The notes beneath the pieces are model-generated. The model searched no databases, was not told where the DNA came from, and worked only from the letters and a program-made list of their open reading frames with translations. Position numbers and translations under genes: made by a program. Positions 16,525 to 25,014 of a stretch of 64,000 bases of DNA are shown here, piece after piece (the stretch's first letter is position 1; every line of letters starts with the position of its first letter). The stretch lies in the NCBI GenBank assembly GCA_963668495.1, contig OY764545.1, positions 2,170,001 to 2,234,000 of the forward strand. Direction: 5' to 3'. The stretch is from Oleispirillum sp963668495. Its GTDB lineage: Bacteria; Pseudomonadota; Alphaproteobacteria; Rhodospirillales; Rhodospirillaceae.

Positions 16525-17846
16525 CTCAAGTTTTCCTTGGCGCGCGCCAAAATCGAGTCAACGGTATCTCCGTCTTCGATGCCGGATACACCAATCAGAG
16601 GCCAGACTTTTACAGGGCGGAATACATTGTGCACGGCAAAATCCGTGAACGTCAGCACACCTGCAATCCGGTTCATGACGTATTGAGCTTCACTGGCCTG
16701 AGTATCAGGAAGAATAACAACGAAATCAGAGCTACTGATCCGCGCGGCTAAATCCTCCACCCGGATCAGTCGGGACAACCATCGGGCCAGCTGCGCGCTT
16801 AGGGCGTTACAGGCTTCTTCCCCGGCTTCTTCCAACAGGGAAATTGCTTCAGGGAGGTGAAGGTGGACCACGCTTAATGCGCGCCGCCCGTTTTTGGCAA
16901 TATCAATTCGTTTGGCAAGATAACTGCGCAGGAAGTCCTCTGTGTAGACAGATTCAAGAGGATGTCCAGTTGCTTCGGTTAATGTCCGCCGTAATGTATC
17001 CCGAACAACATTGCGAGAGATTTGAAGCCGGATCAAGGACATGGCTTCAAAACGTAGGGTTTCATCGCAGTCCTCTGCTGTCAGGACACGATTGGCTCCA
17101 GCGCGATAAAGACCTCTGGCGTCTTCTTCCGACAGACCCGGCGCACGTATCAGAAACGGCAAGTTGAAAAGCCGTGGATTGTCACGCATGTCGCTGCAAA
17201 ACTGAATGACATCGTCAAGGTTGTCTACATTGGTGTCGATGACGGCTACATCAAAAAAACCCGGCCCGGTGACGACGGCTTCTGCTTCTGAAATGGACGT
17301 GGCTGTTTCCCAGAATGTATTTTCGGATAGGAAACTTGCAGGCAGGTTTTGTGCAGGATTCAGGGATAAGTAGAAACAACGGCTGGCATCATCAATTTGC
17401 TCGGAAACGCGTTGGACAATTTGATCATTGGCTTGCCTTAATACGAGTTCGGCTTCCATGGTTGATAAGCGGAACAAAGGCTGTAGACGAAAGACGATAG
17501 CGTTCGCGTCTAGGGCATGGGGAAGTATGTCGTTAACTTCCGGGTATTCGTCGTGGCCTTCACGCCAATCATCCAGATGCGCATGTTCAGCCATATCAAC
17601 AGCAATAGGCATGCGGGCTAATGCATCAGTGGCACGAATGCGTGAAACCAGTTCAAATGCACTGATGTCGTCTAAGTTACTTCCGATAAGGGCAACGTCA
17701 GGTTGATTGTGGCAAATAGCCGCTAAGGCCTCTTCACCGTTAGAGAATACATGAATAATGTATCCGGCGTTTTCATAGGCATTGCGAATTGACGCGCAGC
17801 GCTCGGCATCGGCAGAGACGATGCATAAACTTCCGATATTGATCAT
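16521..17846 (-). CDS. PleD/PopA-like protein: two REC-like domains and a catalytically dead GGDEF domain
   Basis: A 441-residue protein with the REC-REC-GGDEF layout of PleD. REC1 (about 1-120) has a degenerate acidic pocket and Gly in place of the phospho-acceptor Asp (PDVALIGSN). REC2 (about 150-285) keeps an Asp in DVAVIDTN. In the C-terminal GGDEF fold the signature is SSSDF (371-375) instead of GGDEF, so diguanylate cyclase activity is not expected. The inhibitory-site motif RxxD is kept as RVED (362-365), exactly five residues before SSSDF, so c-di-GMP binding is possible, as in Caulobacter PopA. Translation is coupled to the FrnE-like gene downstream. Confidence 0.85.
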   Translation of the reverse strand: MINIGSLCIVSADAERCASIRNAYENAGYIIHVFSNGEEALAAICHNQPDVALIGSNLDDISAFELVSRIRATDALARMPIAVDMAEHAHLDDWREGHDEYPEVNDILPHALDANAIVFRLQPLFRLSTMEAELVLRQANDQIVQRVSEQIDDASRCFYLSLNPAQNLPASFLSENTFWETATSISEAEAVVTGPGFFDVAVIDTNVDNLDDVIQFCSDMRDNPRLFNLPFLIRAPGLSEEDARGLYRAGANRVLTAEDCDETLRFEAMSLIRLQISRNVVRDTLRRTLTEATGHPLESVYTEDFLRSYLAKRIDIAKNGRRALSVVHLHLPEAISLLEEAGEEACNALSAQLARWLSRLIRVEDLAARISSSDFVVILPDTQASEAQYVMNRIAGVLTFTDFAVHNVFRPVKVWPLIGVSGIEDGDTVDSILARAKENLS

Positions 17847-17998
17847 TTGATGCGTTCTTTATCCAAACTATTCCCTCTAATGGGTAAGAGTACGGGAAAA
17901 TCGCGAAAAACGCCATGATTTCATCGTGAAAAACATCACATGAATTCTCAATATGGTGTGAGATTCCTACAGTTTTGCGACAGGTAGCAGGTGGCCTC

Positions 17999-18016
17999 AT
18001 AACAATTTTATAACAA
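17999..18016. promoter_or_regulatory. Pho-box-like direct repeat upstream of phnC
   Basis: ATAACAA-TTTT-ATAACAA (17999-18016) has the 7-base unit and 4-base spacer of a PhoB site, read in the reverse orientation (consensus unit ATGACAG; 5 of 7 in each). A further related unit, GCGACAG, lies at 17977-17983, exactly 22 bases (two 11-base periods) upstream. This fits phosphate-starvation control of phosphonate uptake; binding is inferred. Confidence 0.45.
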
Positions 18017-18113
18017 ATCCTTCTTGGCGAGGACAACGACGCTCAACATGGCTTTGCTTAAGGTCTGGCTAATCAGATTTCAAACATGTGTTTAGCCTTA
18101 AGGACTGAGAGCC

Positions 18114-19010
18114 ATGGTCGCAGTGCAAATTTCCAACCTGAGCAAAACGTTCCGACGTAAAGGGGCAGGGGCGATAAAGACCCAGCGCGCTCTTAATGAT
18201 GTTTCTTTGGACATCGCTTCTGCGGAAATGGTTGCTTTGATTGGGGCCTCCGGTTCCGGCAAGTCCACATTGTTGCGGCACATAAGCGGGCTGCTGACCG
18301 CGGACCACTCTTCCATGTCGAATATGGGGGTTGTCCGCGTCCATGGACAGGATGTGCAGAAATCCGGTCGGCTGTGCAAAAGCGTCCGGTCTGTTCGTTC
18401 CGGTGTTTCTGTTATTTTCCAACAGTTTAATCTGGTTGGGCGTTTAACCCTTTTGGATAATGTTCTGTTGGGCAATTTGGGCCGGATCGGATTCTGGCGC
18501 GGAACGTTGGGGCAGTTTAGCCGGGCTGAAAAACTGACAGCAATGGAAGCGTTGGATCGTGTTGGTATGGCAGAATATGCCATGCAACGTGCATCCACAT
18601 TATCCGGTGGACAGCAGCAACGCGGAGCAATTGCCAGGGCTCTTGTGCAAAGGGCTGATATCATCCTCGCGGATGAACCGATCGCGTCATTAGATCCTGA
18701 AAGTGCGCGCTTGGTGATGGATGCCCTGTCTGCGATCAATCGGGAAGACGGCACGACAGTTGTCGTATCGCTGCATCAGGTTGCGTATGCAAAAAAATAT
18801 TGTTCACGTGTCGTTGCTTTGCGCAATGGCACGGTCGTGTTCGATGGCAGCAATACAGACCTTGATAACGAAACCCTTTGTGATTTGTACGGGTCGCAGT
18901 GCCAAGAACTTCTTATGGACGAAACCATTGGTGCTGCCGGTTTTGTCAATCAGCCAGATGATCATCAAAAAGCCCCCGAGTTGCGGGTTGTAAATGCCAT
19001 GCCGTCATAG
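18114..19010 (+). CDS. phnC: phosphonate ABC transporter ATP-binding protein PhnC
   Basis: The ATPase of the phosphonate importer. The 298 residues show Walker A GASGSGKST (from about residue 44), the Q-loop (VIFQQFNLVGRLTLLDNVLLGNLG), the signature LSGGQQQRGAIARAL, Walker B IILADEPIASLD and the switch His in SLHQ. PhnC typically carries the long segment between Walker A and Q-loop seen here. It is about 30 residues longer than many homologues, from a C-terminal tail. phnD and phnE follow on the same strand, 94 and 81 bases apart from one another. Confidence 0.96.
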   Translation: MVAVQISNLSKTFRRKGAGAIKTQRALNDVSLDIASAEMVALIGASGSGKSTLLRHISGLLTADHSSMSNMGVVRVHGQDVQKSGRLCKSVRSVRSGVSVIFQQFNLVGRLTLLDNVLLGNLGRIGFWRGTLGQFSRAEKLTAMEALDRVGMAEYAMQRASTLSGGQQQRGAIARALVQRADIILADEPIASLDPESARLVMDALSAINREDGTTVVVSLHQVAYAKKYCSRVVALRNGTVVFDGSNTDLDNETLCDLYGSQCQELLMDETIGAAGFVNQPDDHQKAPELRVVNAMPS

Positions 19011-19104
19011 CAGGCAAATTGCCCTGCCGTGCGGGGCGCAAAATGTACGTTACCGTTTCCAACAACTGTTTCTGATTATTGCCTCTAACAGGAGTTATCT
19101 AACA

Positions 19105-20121
19105 ATGTTGCGCAAAACACTTGCCGTATCTGTTGCCTTGGCTGCCATTACCGCAGCCTCGAATATCGCACAGGCGGACATGCCGAAAGAACTGAAATTC
19201 GGGATCATTTCCACGGAATCTTCACAAGCTTTGAAAACGGGGTTTACGCCGTTCCTTACGGATATGGAAAAGGCATTGGGGGTTAAGGTTAAGCCGTTCT
19301 TTGCACCGGATTATGCGGGCATTATTGAAGGTATGCGTTTCGACAAAGTGGATATTGCTTGGTTTGGCAATAAATCCGCCATGGAAGCAGTTGATCGTGC
19401 AGGCGGAGAAATCTTTGCGCAAACCGTCGATGCAACAGGAAATCCGGGCTATTGGTCTTTGCTGATTGCCCATAAGGATAGCCCGGTCAACAGCCTTGAG
19501 GACGTGTTGAAATGCGACAAATCCCTAACATTTGGCAATGGTGACCCGAATTCTACGTCTGGCTTCCTTGTGCCGAGCTATTATGTCTTTGCGCAGAATA
19601 ATGTTGAACCGAAGGAATGCTTCAAGGTTGTGCGTAACGCAAGCCATGAAGTTAACGCCATGGCGGTTGCCAATCAGCAAGTTGATGTTGCCACCAACAA
19701 CACGGAGTCCTTGTACGGCCGTTTGAAAGTTGCACATCCGAAAGAAGCCAGCATGATCAAGGAAATCTGGCGTTCTCCGCTGATCCCGGCTGATCCGATT
19801 GTCTGGCGTAAGAACTTGGATGATGACGCCAAAAACAAAATCTACAGCTTTTTCCTCCGCTATGGTCGGTCTGGCGACGTTAAACAAATCAAGCATGAGC
19901 GTGATGTTCTTGCCGGTATGTCTTCGGGGTGGGCACCGTTTATTGCATCTTCCGATTTGCAGTTAATTCCGATCCGTCAGATGCAAACCTTCCGTGACAA
20001 GCTGAAGTTACAGGCGGATACGTCCATGTCTACTGCGGAAAAATCACAAAAAGTGAAGGCACTGGATGCCAAGCTGAAAGAGCTGAACGAATTGGCTCAA
20101 GTCTCTGCATTCCGCAAATAA
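19105..20121 (+). CDS. phnD: phosphonate ABC transporter substrate-binding protein PhnD
   Basis: The periplasmic phosphonate-binding protein. The start at 19105 follows AGGAG and gives a clean signal peptide (MLRKTLAVSVALAAITAASNIAQA, cut near residue 24); a longer frame from 18994 would bury the signal and is rejected. The 338 residues contain FGIISTESSQALKTGFTPFL, DIAWFGNKSAMEAV and QVDVATNNTESL, matching the phosphate/phosphonate-binding family of PhnD. Two cysteines (DVLKCDKSL, PKECFKVV) could form a periplasmic disulfide. Confidence 0.96.
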   Translation: MLRKTLAVSVALAAITAASNIAQADMPKELKFGIISTESSQALKTGFTPFLTDMEKALGVKVKPFFAPDYAGIIEGMRFDKVDIAWFGNKSAMEAVDRAGGEIFAQTVDATGNPGYWSLLIAHKDSPVNSLEDVLKCDKSLTFGNGDPNSTSGFLVPSYYVFAQNNVEPKECFKVVRNASHEVNAMAVANQQVDVATNNTESLYGRLKVAHPKEASMIKEIWRSPLIPADPIVWRKNLDDDAKNKIYSFFLRYGRSGDVKQIKHERDVLAGMSSGWAPFIASSDLQLIPIRQMQTFRDKLKLQADTSMSTAEKSQKVKALDAKLKELNELAQVSAFRK

Positions 20122-20202
20122 TCTGCATATTCAAAATGCTTCGGCGTCTGCCCGGCCTGCTTGGTCGGGCAGTGTGCTGATTGAAAAAAGTAAAGGTGAA
20201 TT

Positions 20203-21024
20203 ATGAACACTGTTGCTGTGAATGGGGCTTATTCAGAGGGAAAAGCACTATCACTGCCGCCAGTAGATGTACGTACCCGCACGATGAGGATTGTCGGCTG
20301 GGGGCTGTTTGCGGCGGTTTTGATGCTGTCTTGGGAAGGGGCGGAAATCAGGCCTTTTGACCTTGTGACCTATGCCGGAAATATGCGGTCCTTTGCAGAA
20401 GGATTTTTCCCGCCGAATTTTGCACAGATTGACCTGTATGTTACCGAAATGATTGTGACGTTACAGATTGCGCTGTGGGGAACGGTTTTGGCCATTGTCA
20501 TGGCTGTGCCGTTTGGGATTTTGTCCTCTGAAAACATTGCGCCTTGGTGGGTCTGTCAGCCAATTCGCCGTTTGATGGATGCATTTCGTGCCATTAATGA
20601 AATGGTCTTTGCCATGTTGTTTGTCGTGGCAGTTGGCCTTGGCCCGTTTGCAGGTGTGCTGGCGTTGTTTGTTCACACAACAGGGATTCTGGCAAAACTA
20701 TTTTCAGAAGCCGTGGAGGCAGTTGATCCACGCCCGATCGAAGGCATTCGGGCAACAGGGGCACATCCGGTACAAGAAGTGATTTTCGGTGTCATCCCAC
20801 AGGTTATGCCGCTGTGGATTTCCTATTCACTATATCGTTTTGAGTCCAATGTTCGCTCCGCAACCGTGGTCGGTCTGGTCGGTGCCGGCGGGATTGGCGT
20901 CGTGCTGTGGGAGAATATTCGCGGCTTTTATTACAATGAGACTGCAGCCGTCATGATTATGATCGTTGCCACGGTGACCATACTTGATCTGGTATCGCAA
21001 CGATTGCGTAAACTGTGTACCTAA
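20203..21024 (+). CDS. phnE: phosphonate ABC transporter permease PhnE
   Basis: The inner-membrane permease of the phosphonate importer, 273 residues with about six hydrophobic segments. The EAA-type coupling loop reads EGIRATGAHPVQEVIFGVIPQ and contacts PhnC. The C terminus SATVVGLVGAGGIGVVLWENI is typical of PhnE. A GGTGA ribosome site precedes the ATG. Only one permease gene is present, so it would act as a homodimer. Its stop codon overlaps that of the convergent phnN gene. Confidence 0.95.
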   Translation: MNTVAVNGAYSEGKALSLPPVDVRTRTMRIVGWGLFAAVLMLSWEGAEIRPFDLVTYAGNMRSFAEGFFPPNFAQIDLYVTEMIVTLQIALWGTVLAIVMAVPFGILSSENIAPWWVCQPIRRLMDAFRAINEMVFAMLFVVAVGLGPFAGVLALFVHTTGILAKLFSEAVEAVDPRPIEGIRATGAHPVQEVIFGVIPQVMPLWISYSLYRFESNVRSATVVGLVGAGGIGVVLWENIRGFYYNETAAVMIMIVATVTILDLVSQRLRKLCT

Positions 21025-21566
21025 TGCGTTAGAATTAAGAGCAGAGCTTTTGCCGCAGTATCCAAAGTTCCGTGATTGTAAATTGTATGAAGCGCCGGAT
21101 GATCAATGGTCAGTTCGGCGTTTCTTTTTACCCGTTGTTCAATCGCTTCCTGACTTTCCCGCCCACGTTTGGTCAGGCGTTGACGCAAAATGGTTTCCTC
21201 TGCCGTGATTATGATCGGTAGCAAGTTTGGATAACGGTCAATGGCACGGGGCAGGGCTTCCCGAGAGCCATTCACAACAACATGGCTGCCATTTTTTAAC
21301 CAATGGTCAATTTCGATGCCGATGCCATATTTTAATCCATTGCTGTTCCAGTGCAGAGAAAATGCATTCAGTTGAACACGGTTTTGGAATTCGGTTTCTG
21401 TCAGGGAAATGTGGTTTTCAGATGGGTCGTCAGCTGGGCGAGTTATGTAGCGATGCGCAAACCAGACATGAGCAGGGGACTGCATACGGGCAGTTTTTAA
21501 GACGCTGTCTTTCCCGGCCCCTGATGGTCCGATTACGTAGAACAATTTTCCCTGAGTATTCGTCAT
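21021..21566 (-). CDS. phnN: ribose 1,5-bisphosphate phosphokinase PhnN
   Basis: PhnN phosphorylates ribose 1,5-bisphosphate to PRPP, the last step of the carbon-phosphorus lyase pathway. The 181 residues show a P-loop of the guanylate-kinase type (FYVIGPSGAGKDSVL), RYITRPADDPSENHISLTETEF and VVNGSREALP. The ATG at 21566 is chosen because the P-loop follows in the usual place; a frame open to 21611 adds an unsupported tail. It is the last gene of the phnG-to-phnN set, 79 bases after the DUF1045 gene. Its stop overlaps that of phnE. Confidence 0.93.
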   Translation of the reverse strand: MTNTQGKLFYVIGPSGAGKDSVLKTARMQSPAHVWFAHRYITRPADDPSENHISLTETEFQNRVQLNAFSLHWNSNGLKYGIGIEIDHWLKNGSHVVVNGSREALPRAIDRYPNLLPIIITAEETILRQRLTKRGRESQEAIEQRVKRNAELTIDHPALHTIYNHGTLDTAAKALLLILTH

Positions 21567-21645
21567 AGCATGCGGCCTTGAGAAAGAGAATGAACAGCCA
21601 ATGGCTGACAAAAATTTGATAAAAAAATTTTAAATATCTTAGCAA

Positions 21646-22359
21646 TCACCCAGTCAACTTAAAGCGATGTTTTAATATAAATGGAGCGTCGTTTTTCATT
21701 TGGGTGAATACGCACAGGGAGCTAATCGGCAAAGGTTTTGCACAGACTGGGGCAAAATAGTCCACAGCATCTTGCAGCAAAGCTTGGCGCATAGGTATGT
21801 GCTTTATGGAATTGCTAATGGTGATATGAAAACGAAAGTCATCAAAAACATAGGGATAGCCCCAAGTCATCAGATTGTCTTGTTGAGAAGATGTCAAAGC
21901 ATCTGGATTGCGTCTGGCAATTTCATGAGCCGTTGCTGGTTGCCTGAGCGCATCCAGTTGCCTGACGCATGCCTCCGCCAAAGCACAGAGGGCGGCACAC
22001 GGCTCTGTAGGACGAATGGCCAAAAAATCACCAAGCTCGTCCACCTTCACCGATGGGATTAAGAACGGGGCGGTAGACTGAGCAATGCACTGTACGGCAT
22101 GCAGAAAGTCTGCCTCGGATACCTTTGTTGCAAGGTGAATAGGTGCCTTTAGTGTGCCGTGCAGGCCGTATTTTCTTGGTGATGAAGTGTTAAAATACAA
22201 TGAGTTGATGCTTGTTTCTTTTAGTACAGGTTGATCCAATTCCTGATTGGAGAGCACATTCCGCCCAAGCCAACTTGACCCCAGTTCCCAAAAGTCTGTA
22301 TCTGGTTCAGGGCAATAATATACGCCATACCGAGACCCGGGCGGGGATGCAGTGTTCAT
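21646..22359 (-). CDS. DUF1045 phosphonate-locus protein, 2H phosphoesterase-like
   Basis: A 237-residue protein of the DUF1045/TIGR03223 family, found in phosphonate operons. Two HxT motifs of the 2H phosphoesterase superfamily are present: YGLHGTLKAP in the N-terminal half and FRFHITIS in the C-terminal half. Members of this superfamily open cyclic phosphates; a plausible role is handling the 5-phosphoribosyl 1,2-cyclic phosphate made by PhnJ, a step done elsewhere by PhnP, which is missing here. It starts one base after the phnM stop. The function is inferred from family and position. Confidence 0.88.
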   Translation of the reverse strand: MNTASPPGSRYGVYYCPEPDTDFWELGSSWLGRNVLSNQELDQPVLKETSINSLYFNTSSPRKYGLHGTLKAPIHLATKVSEADFLHAVQCIAQSTAPFLIPSVKVDELGDFLAIRPTEPCAALCALAEACVRQLDALRQPATAHEIARRNPDALTSSQQDNLMTWGYPYVFDDFRFHITISNSIKHIPMRQALLQDAVDYFAPVCAKPLPISSLCVFTQMKNDAPFILKHRFKLTG

Positions 22360-22360
22360 G

Positions 22361-23497
22361 TCAGGCTACCTGTTGTCCTTCGCGCCAGACCTGACGCACA
22401 ATGGGTAAATGATCCAAGTGTTTGACCCGAACAAGGTCACCACGCAAACCGACCTCAAGGCGACCACGATCATGAAGCCCAATCATATCTGCCGTATTGG
22501 CCGAAATGATTTTGATGGCGTCGTGTAGGTCTAGGCCAATATCTTCATGCAGCAGAAAGCCTGCGTGCAGAAGGCTGGCGGGTACATAGTCAGAGGATAA
22601 ACCATCCAGTAAACCCAGTTTAGCCAATTCTGCGGCAGAGACGTTTCCAGAATGGGAGCCACCGCGGACCACGTTAGGAGAACCCATAATGGTTTTTAAG
22701 CCCAATTCATGGGCTCGTTGAGCCGCTGCAATTGTTGTTGGAAATTCAGAAATTGCAGCCCCATCTGCAGCGGCCTCATCCACATGACTGACTTCTGTGT
22801 CATCGTGTGTGGCGATAATCAGGCCGCGTTCCCGACAAATGCTTACAATTTCACGGCGGTGCAAATCCCCATACTGTTCACGAGCCTCAATCAGAGTGCT
22901 GAGCTTTTGCTCAATAATATCCTTTGGCAGATGGCTCTCCTTATTATAGGTCAGCCAATGTTCAATTTCCCGCCATTGTCGCTGTCCCGGTGTATGATCC
23001 ATCAAAGACACCAGTATAACCAGCGGGTTTTCTGCATGAGGTTCGAACATTTCCAACACGTTAATTCCTACAACCTCGCATCTAAGATGAATTCTGTGAT
23101 CGGCCCGTAGGATATTGTTTTTTAGCCCATCTTCGATGCCTTTGATGCTGGCGTCCAAGAACGCATCACGTCCTTTCTTATGGGCTTCACCAATACTGAT
23201 GGCATCCAGAACTGTCGTGATGCCGGATGAAGCTATCTGAGCATCATGGGCCAATACCGCAGCCATGGGGGACGGCCATTTGACACCGGGACGAGGTTCC
23301 AGATTTTTTTCCATGTTGTCCGTATGCATTTCGATTAAGCCGGGGATCAGATAATCACCTTCAAAATCGATTGCAGCAGAACAGGAACTGTTACCGGGTT
23401 CCACATCGGTAATCTTGCCATGGTTCACGGTCAATGTTCCGTGAATAATTTCGGTCGGAGTAACGATCTTTGCATTGGTCAGGATCAATTGGGTCAT
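22361..23497 (-). CDS. phnM: alpha-D-ribose 1-methylphosphonate 5-triphosphate diphosphatase PhnM
   Basis: PhnM removes pyrophosphate from the triphosphate formed by PhnGHIL, giving the substrate for PhnJ. The 378 residues belong to the amidohydrolase superfamily: LIPGLIEMHTDNMEKNLEPRPGVKW holds the metal ligands and the family-specific HTD, and IATHDDTEVSHVDEA holds further ligands. SPNVVRGGSHSGN is also typical. Its ATG overlaps the phnL stop by four bases (ATGA), so translation is coupled. Confidence 0.97.
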   Translation of the reverse strand: MTQLILTNAKIVTPTEIIHGTLTVNHGKITDVEPGNSSCSAAIDFEGDYLIPGLIEMHTDNMEKNLEPRPGVKWPSPMAAVLAHDAQIASSGITTVLDAISIGEAHKKGRDAFLDASIKGIEDGLKNNILRADHRIHLRCEVVGINVLEMFEPHAENPLVILVSLMDHTPGQRQWREIEHWLTYNKESHLPKDIIEQKLSTLIEAREQYGDLHRREIVSICRERGLIIATHDDTEVSHVDEAAADGAAISEFPTTIAAAQRAHELGLKTIMGSPNVVRGGSHSGNVSAAELAKLGLLDGLSSDYVPASLLHAGFLLHEDIGLDLHDAIKIISANTADMIGLHDRGRLEVGLRGDLVRVKHLDHLPIVRQVWREGQQVA

Positions 23498-24189
23498 GCT
23501 GCAACCTCTTCGGACAGATCAAACAGACGGTCTGCCACCATGTTTCGTGTATCCGCATCGTGAAAAATACCGACGATGGCGGCTCCACGTGCTTTGGCTT
23601 CCAAAATCAATTCAATAACCACCGCCCGGTTTTTTGCATCCAATGAGGCCGTTGGTTCATCAAGCAATAAGATCGGCAGGGGGGCAATCAGCCCCCTGGC
23701 AATATTCACGCGTTGCTGTTCCCCGCCGGAAAAAGTAGCCGGAGCCAACGACCAAAGTCGTTCCGGTACATTCAACCGCGTTAGTATGATCTGCGCTTGC
23801 TGCTGTGCTTCATCTTGGGCGATGCCGAGGCGACGTAACGGTTCCGCAACGATGTCCAGCGTCGAAACTCGAGGGATCACACTTAAAAACTGGCTGACGT
23901 AACCGATTGATCGTCGGCGCATCAACAAAACCGTTCGCGGATCAGAATTCAGAATGTCATACATTCTGTCATTATGACGGACATAAATTGATCCACCATC
24001 GGGCAAGATATTGGCGTACATGGAACGAAGCAGGGTGGATTTCCCCGCGCCGGATGGGCCATGCAGAACAACGCATTCACCGGCTTTGACATCAAGGGAC
24101 AGGTTATCGAACACAGGGATGCAGACACCGCCTTGTGTATGGAGGGTGTAGGATTTTTGTACACCCTGTACGGAAATCATAACTGGCAT
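23494..24189 (-). CDS. phnL: carbon-phosphorus lyase ABC-type protein PhnL
   Basis: An ABC-type ATPase required for carbon-phosphorus lyase activity, not for transport. The 231 residues show Walker A HGPSGAGKSTLL, Q-loop GYVSQFL, signature FSGGEQQRVNIARGL, Walker B LLLDEPTASLD and switch His (GIFHD). PhnL works with PhnG, H and I in moving the phosphonate onto ribose of ATP. The gene starts three bases after phnK ends and overlaps phnM. Confidence 0.96.
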   Translation of the reverse strand: MPVMISVQGVQKSYTLHTQGGVCIPVFDNLSLDVKAGECVVLHGPSGAGKSTLLRSMYANILPDGGSIYVRHNDRMYDILNSDPRTVLLMRRRSIGYVSQFLSVIPRVSTLDIVAEPLRRLGIAQDEAQQQAQIILTRLNVPERLWSLAPATFSGGEQQRVNIARGLIAPLPILLLDEPTASLDAKNRAVVIELILEAKARGAAIVGIFHDADTRNMVADRLFDLSEEVAA

Positions 24190-24192
24190 GGT

Positions 24193-25014
24193 TCAGACCT
24201 GAAGGATGGAGGAAACAAGCAACTGTGTATAGGGATGGTGGGGGTCATCCAGCACCTGATCGGTCAGGCCATGCTCCACCACGTGTCCATCCTTCATCAC
24301 CATCAGTCGGTGCGCCAAAAGGCGTGCCACCGCTAAGTCATGGGTGACGATGATACAGGACACACCCAACTCATCCACTAGCCTACGGATCAAATCCAGT
24401 AGACGGGCCTGAACGGAGACATCCAATCCTCCGGTGGGCTCATCCATGAATACCAGCCGGGGCTGCGTGACCAGAGTTCGGGCAATTTGTAATCGCTGCT
24501 GCATGCCGCCGGAAAAACGAAGGGGCATGTCGTCGGTGCGGTTGGTGTCGATCTCTACACGATCAAGCCAGTTCATGGCATTTAGGCGAATATTGCCATA
24601 GTGACGCGCCCCCGTTGCCATTAAACGTTCTCCGATGTTGGCTCCGGCTGAGACCCGAAGTCGTAAACCGTCACGGGGGTTTTGGTGAACAAGTCCCCAA
24701 TCTTCGCGCAGGAGTTTGCGTTTATGGCTTTCCGGTAATGCACGGAATTCAACGGTTTCTCCGTGTTGATCCGTGTAAAAAATTTCACCGCTATCGGCCT
24801 CGATCTTGGCAGACAGGCAGTTCAACAAGGTAGACTTGCCACTGCCGGATTCACCAACAATGCCAAGGACTTCACCGGGCCATAGGTCAAAATTGATATT
24901 TCCACACCCAAGGTTTCGACCATAATGTTTGTTAAGGTTGCGAACCCGTAACAACGGCGGCTCGGGGTCAATTCTTTGGGTGTTCGTGGCTTGAATGGCT
25001 TGCAGGGCGTTCAT
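24193..25014 (-). CDS. phnK: carbon-phosphorus lyase ABC-type protein PhnK
   Basis: An ABC-type ATPase that binds the PhnGHIJ core complex. The 273 residues contain Walker A GESGSGKSTLLNCL, Q-loop GLVHQNPRDGLRL, signature FSGGMQQRLQIARTL, Walker B LVFMDEPTGGLD and switch His (IVTHD). It resembles the oligopeptide-type ATPases, as PhnK does elsewhere. Its start overlaps the phnJ stop by four bases. Confidence 0.96.
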   Translation of the reverse strand: MNALQAIQATNTQRIDPEPPLLRVRNLNKHYGRNLGCGNINFDLWPGEVLGIVGESGSGKSTLLNCLSAKIEADSGEIFYTDQHGETVEFRALPESHKRKLLREDWGLVHQNPRDGLRLRVSAGANIGERLMATGARHYGNIRLNAMNWLDRVEIDTNRTDDMPLRFSGGMQQRLQIARTLVTQPRLVFMDEPTGGLDVSVQARLLDLIRRLVDELGVSCIIVTHDLAVARLLAHRLMVMKDGHVVEHGLTDQVLDDPHHPYTQLLVSSILQV

